From IMG/VR virus record IMGVR_UViG_3300020191_001507, positions 1 through 38,582 of that record: DNA of 38,582 nt; one strand, given 5' to 3'. This document shows positions 24,303 through 32,878 of the stretch, piece after piece (within the stretch, counting starts at the first letter, position 1; each line of letters starts with the position of its first letter). Under the pieces are notes generated by a model that saw only the letters and a program-made list of their open reading frames with translations, did not search any database and was not told the origin of the DNA. A program made the position numbers and the translations under genes. The stretch comes from a virus.

Positions 24303-25032
24303 ATAAGTGCTCCGCATATTTTATATGAGCATCTTTATTTGGATGCCCCCAGGCTAGTCGTTCTTCACAAAAAAAATCTAAACCTTTATCTGTTAAAAAT
24401 TTAGATTTACTTTTTTCGTATAAATCTAATATTATAGGCATAGATGAAATAATATTATTATTCATAGCAGGAACAATATTTATATTGTAGTATTCTAATA
24501 CTTGTAAGTTTTTGACAAAATCCCAAGATATTCTGTCATCCGAAAACCAATCTATTAGTGCCTTGTCAGTCTGTTCATTAATAACAGGTTTTATATCTCC
24601 TGTATCTTTTACTCCTAATAAACCTTTGTACGGCCATAATAATGATGGTAACTGAAAAGATTCTACAGTTTTATTAAATATTGCATTGCGTGTTGCTTTA
24701 GTGAGTGAGACAATTACTATATCATTGTTAGTAAACTTATAATTGTTTTCAAAAACTTGATATACAATTTTATCTAAACTATTTCCGCTTTCGGCATAAT
24801 TGCAACATTGTAAATTTAGTTTATCTGCTAATAATTGCGGCCAAGATATTAGTTTTTGTTTTTCTTTTATAGCGTTGTATTCTTCTTGTAGATTCTCAGT
24901 TTCTAACTTTTTAAAAAATTTACGTGGATCATCAGACGTTGCTAATCTATAGTCGTTAATAGATAATTCGTGTGCTAATAATTCTTCACCAGTGGCATAA
25001 CTACAACCAAATACATATAATTTACTCATCAT
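24286..25032 (-). CDS. SGNH/GDSL-like hydrolase-fold protein inside the oxygenase array
   Basis: The gene encodes 248 aa. LYVFGCSYATGEEL (residues 5-18) is block I with candidate S11. NYAESGNSLDKIV (78-90) supplies the block III asparagine N84. WGHPNKDAHIKYAEHL near the C-terminus is block V with the catalytic His. VIVSLTKATRNAIF stands for block II. This is the clearest of the three SGNH proteins in the window. The two consecutive ATGs (25032 and 25029) overlap the end of the preceding oxygenase gene. It interrupts the row of five oxygenase paralogs, so it probably acts in the same pathway, for example removing an ester or transferring an acyl group. Confidence 0.83.
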   Translation of the reverse strand: MMSKLYVFGCSYATGEELLAHELSINDYRLATSDDPRKFFKKLETENLQEEYNAIKEKQKLISWPQLLADKLNLQCCNYAESGNSLDKIVYQVFENNYKFTNNDIVIVSLTKATRNAIFNKTVESFQLPSLLWPYKGLLGVKDTGDIKPVINEQTDKALIDWFSDDRISWDFVKNLQVLEYYNINIVPAMNNNIISSMPIILDLYEKSKSKFLTDKGLDFFCEERLAWGHPNKDAHIKYAEHLYEILR

Positions 25033-25576
25033 ATATTGTAAATTGAAACGTTAGTCTTTCTGATAGCCCTATATTTGCTGCGCCGTGTATTGCAAATGGA
25101 TCATCGAATTCATATACATCGCCTGCTTTATATGGCCCAATTAATTTATCATCGTATATTAAAATATGACCAGGTTCATAATCTTTCCAACTCATCCAAT
25201 AACGTACACAATTTTTTTCAAACTTTGTTGTTCTATCGCTGTGTATAGGAAGTACATGACCGGGCTTATATTTAAATAGATTAAAATAAGTTCCGCTAGT
25301 TCCATCTTTGTATGTAGTTACCCAAGGCGGTATACCTATATCAAATGGAAAGTTTCTCCCGTCAAATATATAATACATTAAAGACTTAACATCGTAACCT
25401 GCATCGCCGTACTTTTTTTGAAAATCACAGAACTCTGCACGTTCTCCTCTTTCAATTGCACCTTCAATGTCATTATCAACAAACTCGGCTTTTGGTTGCT
25501 CTATGCCTTCATTCTCGAGAGCATATGCAATCCATTCGTCTTGTAGCCAGTCTCGATAATTTCCTATATACTTCAT
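25022..25576 (-). CDS. Asp-beta-hydroxylase-like oxygenase, array member 2
   Basis: The gene encodes 184 aa. It opens with MKYIGNYRDWLQDEW, the array's signature. PGHVLPIHSD gives H112 and D114, followed by YWMSWKDYEPGHILIY. FAIHGAANIGLSERLTFQ gives distal H164 and R174. The central FDGRNFPFDI loop and acidic linker (residues 30-60) vary among copies and probably determine substrate choice. The stop overlaps the SGNH start and the ATG overlaps the upstream TGA, so the whole array is one translationally coupled unit. Confidence 0.86.
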   Translation of the reverse strand: MKYIGNYRDWLQDEWIAYALENEGIEQPKAEFVDNDIEGAIERGERAEFCDFQKKYGDAGYDVKSLMYYIFDGRNFPFDIGIPPWVTTYKDGTSGTYFNLFKYKPGHVLPIHSDRTTKFEKNCVRYWMSWKDYEPGHILIYDDKLIGPYKAGDVYEFDDPFAIHGAANIGLSERLTFQFTIYDE

Positions 25577-26100
25577 TGTTCTTCCTCATATAATGTTACT
25601 TGTAAAACTACACGAGGTGTTAAACCTATATTTGCTGCTCCGTGTAGACCTTGTGCATCGTCGTATTCGTATATATCACCCTTTTTATAGTTTGTTACTA
25701 TTTCATCTTGAAACTTAAATATATGTCCTATTTCCCAATCTTGTAAAGGGATCCAAAATCTCTGAGCATTTTTTTGTACAGTAGTGTGCGGGTCAACATG
25801 CATCGGCATAAAGTCTCCTGGCATCATTTTTGTTAACCACCAGTGTCTTGATCTTCCACATTTATGGAATTCTGGTAAATCAAAAGGACAATTGTTTTTA
25901 TCAAACATTTGAAAGTAAGTAGCTGTTGGATCATATCCAGCATCGATTGCTTTTTGCCACTCTTTTTCTCCTTCAGGTCCCTGCGGCTTTCCTCCGTCTC
26001 TCGGCCTATGCAATCCTTCGTTTTCTAAAATTAATTTTCTCCAAGTATCGAGTGTTTCTTCAGATACATCTAAATTCTTCATGTTATCTATGTATTTCAT
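25573..26100 (-). CDS. Asp-beta-hydroxylase-like oxygenase, array member 3
   Basis: The gene encodes 175 aa, the shortest member. MKYIDNMKNLD replaces the usual NYxxW opening. PGDFMPMHVD gives H101 and D103, followed by FWIPLQDWEIGHIF. GLHGAANIGLTPRVVLQ gives H153 and R163. A Gly/Pro-rich charged linker (residues 33-47) separates an N-terminal helix from the barrel. AAGGA lies upstream of the ATG. It belongs to the same family as members 1, 2, 4 and 5 by the PGHxF...LHGAxNIG...R signature. Confidence 0.86.
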   Translation of the reverse strand: MKYIDNMKNLDVSEETLDTWRKLILENEGLHRPRDGGKPQGPEGEKEWQKAIDAGYDPTATYFQMFDKNNCPFDLPEFHKCGRSRHWWLTKMMPGDFMPMHVDPHTTVQKNAQRFWIPLQDWEIGHIFKFQDEIVTNYKKGDIYEYDDAQGLHGAANIGLTPRVVLQVTLYEEEQ

Positions 26101-26650
26101 TTTTTACTTCATCCTTTTTATAATATGCAGAAACTTGCAATATTATACGAGTAGTCGAACCTATGTTTATTGCTCCGTGTAGTGCTTTTGTTTCATTATA
26201 CAAGTATAGATCACCTTTATTATATTTGCTTACGGTTATGTCTTCGTATACAAATATGTGTCCTGGGTCATATTCTGTTAATGGCATCCAATACCTTCGT
26301 GTGTTTTTGTCGTCACCTCTTGGATTATCTCTATGGACCGGTATATATTGTCCGGGATACATTTTTATTATCCACCAAGTAAAGTCTTCATCTGGCTGAA
26401 TCCAAGGAGGATCAATTTTAAAACTTAATCCATCCTTTTCTAAAAGTTGAAATTGTACTAAGTCAGTTCCGTAAACTTTATAAATTTCCTCCTCAGACTT
26501 ATCCATCGGCTCACGCTTGCCGTTTTCAATTTCCTCAAAAATATTTATATTTTGAAACATGTCTTTCGGTACGGACAACCCGGGTGTGTTTGTTATTTCT
26601 TCAATCCAAGAAGGATTGATCCAGTTTTTATAATTTTTAACAAACTCCAT
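26084..26650 (-). CDS. Asp-beta-hydroxylase-like oxygenase, array member 4
   Basis: The gene encodes 188 aa. The ATG at 26650 follows AAGGAA with 5-nt spacing; an in-frame TTG one codon earlier is rejected. The N-terminus is MEFVKNYKNWINPSW. PGQYIPVHRD gives H106 and D108, then YWMPLTEYDPGHIF. ALHGAINIGSTTRIILQ gives H158 and R168. A lysine-rich tail (YYKKDEVKNEIHR) overlaps the next gene by 17 nt and is specific to this copy. The role is as for the other array members; the substrate is unknown. Confidence 0.86.
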   Translation of the reverse strand: MEFVKNYKNWINPSWIEEITNTPGLSVPKDMFQNINIFEEIENGKREPMDKSEEEIYKVYGTDLVQFQLLEKDGLSFKIDPPWIQPDEDFTWWIIKMYPGQYIPVHRDNPRGDDKNTRRYWMPLTEYDPGHIFVYEDITVSKYNKGDLYLYNETKALHGAINIGSTTRIILQVSAYYKKDEVKNEIHR

Positions 26651-27338
26651 CAATGTTCCTTGAAGGTTTATAGTCTACTATTTGTAAAATACATCTGTTT
26701 GTTGTACCTAAATTGCAAGCACCGTGCCAGTCACCTGCGTAGTCAAACTTATACACATCACCTTTTTTATAATTAGAAACTTCTTTATCACCTATAATAA
26801 ATATGTGTCCTGGTTCGTAATCAGTCCAAGGCATCCAATATTTATTTATAGGTATATCAGGTTTTGCTCTATCAGTATGTACAGGCATTAAGTCTCCTGG
26901 TTTCATTGTACTAAACCACCAAGTAATGTGTTTACCTTTATAGTCTAAAAATGGCGGAGGATTGTCTAAAAGGTCAAATGATAAATCAAATTTTTCTAGT
27001 AGACTAAAATGATTCGCATATACATCATATCCTGAGTTTGTATACATGTCATATTCTTCGCCCATTTCTCGATCCGGATCGAGATAATCTATATGTATCT
27101 TTGCATGTTTAACTGCTTTATCATTAGGATCTAATGTGTTTAGATGTTCTTGTATATTTAGATAATCTTCCTTTGTATGTATGTAACTTATGTCTTGTAT
27201 AAATTCACGTAGTATCGGATTAAATCTTGCTTCATTTCGCAAACTATGTTTTGGCATTTCAAACCCAGGATTTGACAACACTTCTTTACACCAGGTATCC
27301 GGTATCCAATCTGCATAATTACCAATATATTGTATCAT
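26637..27338 (-). CDS. Asp-beta-hydroxylase-like oxygenase, array member 5 with insertion
   Basis: The gene encodes 233 aa, about 45 residues longer than its paralogs. It opens with MIQYIGNYADWIPDTW after an AGAGGAAA Shine-Dalgarno. An extra acidic/helical segment (residues 35-100) is inserted before the barrel. PGDLMPVHTD gives H154 and D156, then YWMPWTDYEPGHIF. GDWHGACNLGTTNRCILQ gives H205 and R215. The insertion probably adds a lid or partner-binding surface. It is first of the array and is separated from the upstream oxygenase gene by 29 nt without a visible late promoter. Confidence 0.86.
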   Translation of the reverse strand: MIQYIGNYADWIPDTWCKEVLSNPGFEMPKHSLRNEARFNPILREFIQDISYIHTKEDYLNIQEHLNTLDPNDKAVKHAKIHIDYLDPDREMGEEYDMYTNSGYDVYANHFSLLEKFDLSFDLLDNPPPFLDYKGKHITWWFSTMKPGDLMPVHTDRAKPDIPINKYWMPWTDYEPGHIFIIGDKEVSNYKKGDVYKFDYAGDWHGACNLGTTNRCILQIVDYKPSRNIDGVC

Positions 27339-27367
27339 TTAATTTCCTCTACGGAAATACTTATGTT

Positions 27368-27928
27368 TTATAAATTAGTTTCTATGTTAAATCGAACACT
27401 TAATAAGTATCTAGGGTGTTTTGAAAAATTTGTAACACTATGTGGTGTAGTTACTTTTACAACTTTTGGTTTATCTATAGAACACTCGTCTATAACTTTA
27501 GGATTACCTATCCATATTGGTCTTAAATGTTGCGAATCATCTGCTGGTAAATTTGGTTTATTTGTAGGAGTTGCGTATCCAATGTCATAATTACTATCAT
27601 ACCAATACATTGTTGTATCTTGGCAATTAAATATAGGAATATTTAATGCCCAATGTTGATCCGGTGTAGGAGGATTATGTCCATCTATATGAACTCGTAA
27701 ACTTTCATTTCCGCTTAACCCACCTAGCACACATATTTTAATTTTTGGATCTTCTGAGAATATATCGATGATATCATCTATAATTTTTTCTCGTAACCAG
27801 ATGATATCATTGTCTGTTTTATCAAATACTGTTATTGATTGCCCGATTAGATCTTTATTAATATACTTGCTAAAACGTTCCTGTATATCTATAAAATTTT
27901 TTAAATCTATATCATAGTGTAAGGGCAT
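27368..27928 (-). CDS. Divergent Asp-hydroxylase-like oxygenase
   Basis: The gene encodes 186 aa. ESLRVHIDGHN gives HxD ligands H80 and D82. TPHSVTNFSKHPRYLLSVRF gives distal H163 and R173 (the H...PRxxLSVRF pattern of Asp/Asn beta-hydroxylase-like cupins). NIPIFNCQDTTMYWYD is the intervening strand pair. It lacks the NYxxW opening and the DYEPGH block of the neighbouring array, so it is a different subfamily. Its ATG overlaps the nitroreductase stop by one base (TAATG), and translation probably depends on that coupling because no Shine-Dalgarno is visible. Confidence 0.83.
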   Translation of the reverse strand: MPLHYDIDLKNFIDIQERFSKYINKDLIGQSITVFDKTDNDIIWLREKIIDDIIDIFSEDPKIKICVLGGLSGNESLRVHIDGHNPPTPDQHWALNIPIFNCQDTTMYWYDSNYDIGYATPTNKPNLPADDSQHLRPIWIGNPKVIDECSIDKPKVVKVTTPHSVTNFSKHPRYLLSVRFNIETNL

Positions 27929-28587
27929 TAATATTCTACGACTGGAACTTCTTGTCTTTTATTTGTAGGATATAAAATTTCATCGTCAACTTGATGTTTT
28001 CTGCGGCTTACACCTTCTTGTTTAAACCCTACACCCATTATCAATAAAGGATCATTCTCTAAATTTAGTGCTTCTTTAACTTTTACATGATCCATACTTA
28101 AACAACAACCAGTTGCATAACCTAACATCTGAGCAGTTAAATTTAAATAACCAGAAACTATACCTAAAGCTACATTTTTATCAAAATCTTTCGGTTCGTC
28201 AGCAATTCTTTTTTCTTTAAAGTGTGATTCTACTTTATAATAGTCTTCAAAAACTACAACAAGATTTGCTAATGTTTGACTTTGTGTAGCATCTCCCATT
28301 TCGTGATATTTGTCTTCGTCTCGTGGATGCGGATCAACTATTTTAGTACCATCTTCTGCAATAGCGTACGGTGCACCGTGTGTTGCTGCGTGTACTTTTT
28401 CGATAGTCTCTCTATCTTGTATAAAGTGAACCTTATAGAATGCCACATTTTGTAAACTAGGAGCTTGTGTTAAGCTTGTTTTAAGTATGTCTAAATCTTC
28501 TTGAGGTATTACTTTATCTAAATCCCAATTACGCTGACAGTGTTGGCTGCGAATTATAGCTTTGCTTAAATTTTTTCTTATGTCCAT
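27928..28587 (-). CDS. Nitroreductase-family flavoprotein
   Basis: The gene encodes 219 aa, the usual length for FMN-dependent nitroreductases. RSQHCQRNWDLD with following QAPSLQNVAFYKVHFI matches the N-terminal FMN-binding segments (R.s.R.f...; aPs..N.qpw). QTLANLVVVFEDY, MLGYATGCCLSMD (the GYgtc block) and IMGVGFKQEG complete the fold. Such enzymes reduce nitro, quinone or enamide groups, or act as dehydrogenases on peptide and small-molecule intermediates. It is first in the minus-strand operon, 14 nt after the predicted late start, with TAGGAGA before the ATG. In a chemical-modification island it could supply an oxidation or reduction step. Confidence 0.9.
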   Translation of the reverse strand: MDIRKNLSKAIIRSQHCQRNWDLDKVIPQEDLDILKTSLTQAPSLQNVAFYKVHFIQDRETIEKVHAATHGAPYAIAEDGTKIVDPHPRDEDKYHEMGDATQSQTLANLVVVFEDYYKVESHFKEKRIADEPKDFDKNVALGIVSGYLNLTAQMLGYATGCCLSMDHVKVKEALNLENDPLLIMGVGFKQEGVSRRKHQVDDEILYPTNKRQEVPVVEY

Positions 28588-28606
28588 CTTGGTTCTCCTA
28601 TACAGT

Positions 28607-28622
28607 TATTTAGTCATAAATA
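28607..28622. promoter_or_regulatory. Divergent late-promoter inverted repeat
   Basis: The sequence is TATTTA-GTCA-TAAATA, a perfect 6-bp inverted repeat with a 4-base spacer, the same layout as 13897-13914. Leftwards (CTAAATA-type arm) the predicted +1 is about 28601, giving a 14-nt leader with TAGGAGA before the ATG at 28587. Rightwards (CATAAATA arm) the predicted +1 is about 28628, two bases before the ATG at 28630. Confidence 0.62.
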
Positions 28623-28629
28623 TTCTATA

Positions 28630-29712
28630 ATGTTCCATTTTAACGAGCTAACACAAATCCATCTTGAAATTACAAATCGCTGTCAAGCAAGCTGTCCTAT
28701 GTGTAATAGAAATATTAGAGGCGGTTTAGATAATCCTTTAATAAAGAATAATGATTGGACAGTATCTGATTTTAAGAAAATTTTATCTCACAGTGTTTTA
28801 GATAAAATCACTGGTTTTTATTTCTGTGGAAATTTTGGCGATCCTATTATTAATAATGATTTAATAGATATGTGCAAATATGCAGTAGAGTATAAACCTG
28901 AAATAAACATCGCTATACATACAAATGGTAGCGCACGTACTACACAGTGGTGGGAATTGTTAGCCCAAACATTACCCAAAGATAGTAGAGTAGTTTTTGC
29001 ACTGGATGGTTTAGCCGATACACATTCATTATATAGGATCGGTACTAGTTTTGAAAAAATTATTTCAAATGCTCGGGCATTTATTAATGCAGGAGGAACT
29101 GCTGAATGGTGTTTTATTAAATTTAAACATAACGAGCACCAAGTAGGAGAAGCAGAAAAATTAGCAAAAGAAATGAAATTTAAACATTTTTCAGTAAAGA
29201 ATAGTAGTCGATTTATCGGTGAACCAAAATATGCTGTTTTAGATTCAAATGCAACTACTACACATTATATAGAACCTCCTAGTGATAACAAGATGTCTTT
29301 TATAAGTAACGATGTTATTAAAAACTATAAAGAAATAGTTAATAATAGTGAGATAAATTGTTATGTTTTACACACGAAGGAAATATATATTGATGCTAAT
29401 AGGATAGTATATCCTTGTTGTTATCTTGCAAGTGTGCCGTTTACAAATATACCAAAAGATGAGACAACTCAGGCTCGAATAGATATAAGAACACAGCACG
29501 AAGAATATATTACAGATCTTGGCGGATATGATAATATTAATTCTTTACAAAAATCTATCGAAGATATTGTAAATGCAAAGTTATGGCATACAGTTTGGAA
29601 CAAATACTGGTTTAAACAAAAAATGATTACCTGTGCAAGAAGTTGTGGCACAATTAAAGAAATATCAAAACCTTATGAGCAGATTGTTACTACGGAAACT
29701 ATAAATGGATAA
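28630..29712 (+). CDS. Radical SAM protein with SPASM-like C-terminal cysteines, nearly leaderless
   Basis: The gene encodes 360 aa. EITNRCQASCPMCNR carries C18, C22 and C25. FYFCGNFGDPIINND is the SAM-binding strand, with GNFGDP replacing GGEP, a variant typical of SPASM-type proteins. CYVLHTKEIYIDANRIVYPCCYLA and the later CARSCG provide clustered cysteines for an auxiliary [4Fe-4S] site. SPASM enzymes usually modify peptides (for example cross-links or thioethers) or carry out alcohol oxidation. No Shine-Dalgarno precedes the ATG. The stop overlaps the next ATG (ATGGATAA). Confidence 0.9.
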   Translation: MFHFNELTQIHLEITNRCQASCPMCNRNIRGGLDNPLIKNNDWTVSDFKKILSHSVLDKITGFYFCGNFGDPIINNDLIDMCKYAVEYKPEINIAIHTNGSARTTQWWELLAQTLPKDSRVVFALDGLADTHSLYRIGTSFEKIISNARAFINAGGTAEWCFIKFKHNEHQVGEAEKLAKEMKFKHFSVKNSSRFIGEPKYAVLDSNATTTHYIEPPSDNKMSFISNDVIKNYKEIVNNSEINCYVLHTKEIYIDANRIVYPCCYLASVPFTNIPKDETTQARIDIRTQHEEYITDLGGYDNINSLQKSIEDIVNAKLWHTVWNKYWFKQKMITCARSCGTIKEISKPYEQIVTTETING

Positions 29713-31087
29713 AATTAAATCTTACCAAACTGAAATTAAAAAAGTAAGTGGTAGTGATACGTTTTGTGTTCTTCCTTGGATACACTTAGCAACTCGACCA
29801 AATGGTGATATGCGATTATGTTGTACAGCAAATGCTAGTGGAGCAGGCGAAGACCATGAAGTTGGTTTAATAAAAGGAGACGACGGTCGTCCTGCAAACT
29901 TTGCTAAGACTACTCCTATGGAAGCGTGGAACAATCAATATATGCGTAATGTAAGATTAGATATGCTTAACGGAAATAAACCAGCAAGTTGTATGGGATG
30001 TTATAAAGAAGAAGAACAAGGAATTGTTAGTAAACGTATATGGGAAACTGGAACGTGGTATAAAGACGAAGGTATAGATATACCAGATCTTATTAAACAA
30101 ACTGAAGAAGACGGCACTGTTCCTGAACAATTGCAATATTTAGATTTAAGGCTTGGTCATACTTGTAACATTAAATGTGTAATGTGCAGTCCGCACGATA
30201 GTTCTAAATGGGTACAAGATTGGAAGCTGCTGTATCCCCAGTTAGAAAATCCTGAAGTAAAACAACAAATGGGCTGGGAGAAAAAAGAATTTAATAATAA
30301 GTGGCATGAAAAGGACACATTTTGGGGAGAGTTATATAAACAAATTCCTAATTTAAAACAAGTATATTTTGCAGGCGGCGAGCCTTTAATGATAAAAGAA
30401 CATAAAATGTTTATTAAAGAAATTATCCGCCAAGGCTATCAATCTAGTATATTGCTAAGATATAACTCTAATGGATTATTAGTAGATAATGAACTTATTG
30501 ATCTGTGGAGTAAATTTAGAAAAGTAAAGTTTGCAGTAAGTGTTGATGCAATAGAACAGCGAGATGATTATATAAGATATCCAACTAAATTTGACGAAGT
30601 AAGTCGTACACTACATTTATTAGATTCAACACCTGATAATATACATGTTAGTATGGCAACCGCAGTACAAATTTTTAACATTAAACATCTACCAGATTTT
30701 ATAAAATGGAAAGTTAATCAAAATTTTAAAAAAATGAATGTTGGTTTAGTTGGTGGAGTTCTTATGGGCGGCGGTTTAGTAAATATGCACTTGGTACATA
30801 TACCTACATTTTTAAATATTACAATACTTCCAAAAGAAGATAAAGAAGATGTACACCGTAGATTTGCAGATTTTAAAGAGTGGCTTTGGAATAACTATAC
30901 TCAAGATGACGATTATTGGAATGTTAATCCTTATGGTTGGAGACGCTGGGAAGCATTACTAGAACATATGGATTCGGTTGATAATAGTTATAGGCTTAGC
31001 GGTTTTAAAGAATATGTAACTAAATTAGATAAAATAAGAAATCTAAACGCCGCTTCTGTATTTCCTGAACTGGCACACTTGTTATGA
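29705..31087 (+). CDS. Twitch-domain radical SAM protein
   Basis: The gene encodes 460 aa. The N-terminal twitch-like domain has FCVLPWIHLATRPNGDMRLCC (C21, C39, C40) and ASCMGCYKEEEQG (C96, C99). The radical SAM core follows with C154, C158 and C161 in HTCNIKCVMCSPHDSSKW, then VYFAGGEPLM. This order (twitch domain before the radical SAM core) is that of the N_Twi_rSAM family common in marine phages. Reactions are uncharacterised. A similar 434-aa protein lies on the opposite strand at 32871-34175 with the same neighbour, making a mirror-image pair. The C-terminal 100 residues (GWRRWEALLEHM) are specific. Confidence 0.92.
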   Translation: MDKIKSYQTEIKKVSGSDTFCVLPWIHLATRPNGDMRLCCTANASGAGEDHEVGLIKGDDGRPANFAKTTPMEAWNNQYMRNVRLDMLNGNKPASCMGCYKEEEQGIVSKRIWETGTWYKDEGIDIPDLIKQTEEDGTVPEQLQYLDLRLGHTCNIKCVMCSPHDSSKWVQDWKLLYPQLENPEVKQQMGWEKKEFNNKWHEKDTFWGELYKQIPNLKQVYFAGGEPLMIKEHKMFIKEIIRQGYQSSILLRYNSNGLLVDNELIDLWSKFRKVKFAVSVDAIEQRDDYIRYPTKFDEVSRTLHLLDSTPDNIHVSMATAVQIFNIKHLPDFIKWKVNQNFKKMNVGLVGGVLMGGGLVNMHLVHIPTFLNITILPKEDKEDVHRRFADFKEWLWNNYTQDDDYWNVNPYGWRRWEALLEHMDSVDNSYRLSGFKEYVTKLDKIRNLNAASVFPELAHLL

Positions 31088-31998
31088 AGTTAACAAAAAT
31101 TATAACAACACGACCTTACAACGAATTAGATATCACATTCTGGCCAACTGATATTTGTAACTTTAATTGTTCATATTGCTTTCCGGGTAGTAAGGATGGC
31201 ATATATAGATTTGAAAAAAATTTAGATATTGTATTAAACAAATTTAAAAAGTTATTTGCAGATTATTCTTCGATAGGTAAAGATAAATTTAATATTACTA
31301 TAGCAGGCGGAGGTGAACCTACACTTTGGCCTATACTTGATCAATTTTGTTCTCAAATTACATTATTAGAAAATGTAAAAATTCAACTAGTAACAAATGG
31401 TAGTAGAACTTTAAAGTGGTGGAGTAATAATGCAAAATATTTAGATAAGGTACATTTAAGTTGTCATTCTGAAGACGTTGATATAGATCATTTTATTAAT
31501 GTTGCAGACGTACTTACACAAAAAGGCACTGAAGTTACGGCAATGATGCTTATGGATGCAAAACGTTGGGATCTCTGTGTTAGTTATATTGATAAGATGC
31601 AACATAGTAAAGAACAATGGAAAATTTTAGCCAAAGAAGTAGTTGCTGCGCCTGGACATGATATAGATAGTTATACTAATGAACAACTAGAATACATAAA
31701 ACGTTCTACTAAAAGATTTGTATTTTTTGAAAAGGATATAAGCGAATACAGGACAGTAGAAAGTTTAGGATTTTATGATGACAAATCTTTTCCTGCATAT
31801 AATAATACCTATATAGCAAACAAACAAAATTATTTTAAAGGTTGGAACTGTAATATGCCTGTTGAACGGATAAGTGTCGACGCAGGACTTAATATAAAAG
31901 GAAGTTGTGGAGTAAACTTTGATAAACTAGACTCTATTATTTGCCCGCTAGACTGCTGTGATTGTCAACCTGATACACATATTACTAAGTTTATTTAA
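31084..31998 (+). CDS. Radical SAM protein with C-terminal auxiliary cysteines
   Basis: The gene encodes 304 aa. WPTDICNFNCSYCFPG carries C25, C29 and C32, then ITIAGGGEPTLWP. The C-terminus has YFKGWNCNMPVERISVDAG, KGSCGVN and CPLDCCDCQPDTHITKF. Ending with a cysteine cluster and TKF is shared with 31991-32878 (opposite strand), and related to the end of 7538-8554. The cysteines probably bind an auxiliary cluster. It is coupled to the twitch radical SAM gene (ATGA overlap), suggesting the two act together on one substrate. The 3' end overlaps its convergent relative by 8 nt. Confidence 0.9.
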   Translation: MKLTKIITTRPYNELDITFWPTDICNFNCSYCFPGSKDGIYRFEKNLDIVLNKFKKLFADYSSIGKDKFNITIAGGGEPTLWPILDQFCSQITLLENVKIQLVTNGSRTLKWWSNNAKYLDKVHLSCHSEDVDIDHFINVADVLTQKGTEVTAMMLMDAKRWDLCVSYIDKMQHSKEQWKILAKEVVAAPGHDIDSYTNEQLEYIKRSTKRFVFFEKDISEYRTVESLGFYDDKSFPAYNNTYIANKQNYFKGWNCNMPVERISVDAGLNIKGSCGVNFDKLDSIICPLDCCDCQPDTHITKFI

Positions 31999-32878
31999 AT
32001 TTTGTTAAAGGAATATCAGCAGCACAAGTACAAAATTTACGTGTGCAGTCTATATACTCGGTAGGGCGTGTAAAACTACCGTTGTAAATGTTACCTAAAC
32101 TACCTCCTACTCGACAAGTTGCTCTATGTACTTCACCGTCCCAATTTATCATTAAACTTTCAATGCCAGCAGCACACTTCCATCCCTCAAATTGATTACG
32201 TTTTGTTTTAATTATGTCATTAGCATGTGCTAGTTCTTCTTCGTCAACAACACAATTTGGTTTTGCAGTTGCATTTACACTTAACAGCCATTCTAAGTCC
32301 TGTGCATCATATCGCATATCGTCAAACCAGTCATGCTTCTCTGTCCATCTAATTCTACGTAATGCAAACGGAATACCATACCCTACTAACCGTGCTGTTG
32401 CTTCTTTTACTCTTTTCATATGGTCATGATGAGCCATTACATTTACATGAAAGGGTATCTTCTGTGTATTCTGCTGATTAAACCAAAGTATGTTGCCTAA
32501 TGCTCTTGTCCAACTTTCGTTGTCAAAGTGTAAACTAAAAACATAATGATCAACTGGTGCTTCTGCATACCATACAGGTTTTCGTAATCCGTTAGTTGTT
32601 ATATTGACCCAACTTAGTTTTGATTTTGTATGTTTAACTAATTCTTCGAAGTGAGGATGTACTGTTGGTTCTCCGCCTGTAAAACTAATTCTCACAGGTT
32701 TATCAAATTCTTCTAATATGTCAACTGTATTTTTTAATGTATCTATATTAGTGTGTGGAGATGTCATGTCGTGTATCTCAGGAGGACAATACGCACAGTC
32801 TAAATTACAACGCTTTCCGAGGTTCCATTCAATTTTAACAGAGTCTTGATGCGGCCACCTACTAGTTACTTTATACAT
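31991..32878 (-). CDS. Radical SAM protein, opposite-strand counterpart of 31084-31998
   Basis: The gene encodes 295 aa from the ATG at 32878 (a TTG at 32887 would add three residues; neither has a Shine-Dalgarno). WNLGKRCNLDCAYCPPEIHD carries C24, C28 and C31, followed by ISFTGGEPTVHP. The C-terminal half has FEGWKCAAGIESLMIN, RATCRVGGSLG and CTRKFCTCAADIPLTKF, aligning with the cysteine clusters of the convergent gene. The start overlaps the end of the twitch gene by 8 nt. The two-gene module [twitch radical SAM - auxiliary-cluster radical SAM] therefore exists twice, head to head at the 3' ends. The reaction is unknown. Confidence 0.9.
   Translation of the reverse strand: MYKVTSRWPHQDSVKIEWNLGKRCNLDCAYCPPEIHDMTSPHTNIDTLKNTVDILEEFDKPVRISFTGGEPTVHPHFEELVKHTKSKLSWVNITTNGLRKPVWYAEAPVDHYVFSLHFDNESWTRALGNILWFNQQNTQKIPFHVNVMAHHDHMKRVKEATARLVGYGIPFALRRIRWTEKHDWFDDMRYDAQDLEWLLSVNATAKPNCVVDEEELAHANDIIKTKRNQFEGWKCAAGIESLMINWDGEVHRATCRVGGSLGNIYNGSFTRPTEYIDCTRKFCTCAADIPLTKFK

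Noticed and set aside
26163-27590. Several plus-strand frames of 70-86 aa across the oxygenase array
   Set aside because: Antisense shadows of conserved oxygenase codons; the paralogs give similar shadows, which confirms they are by-products.
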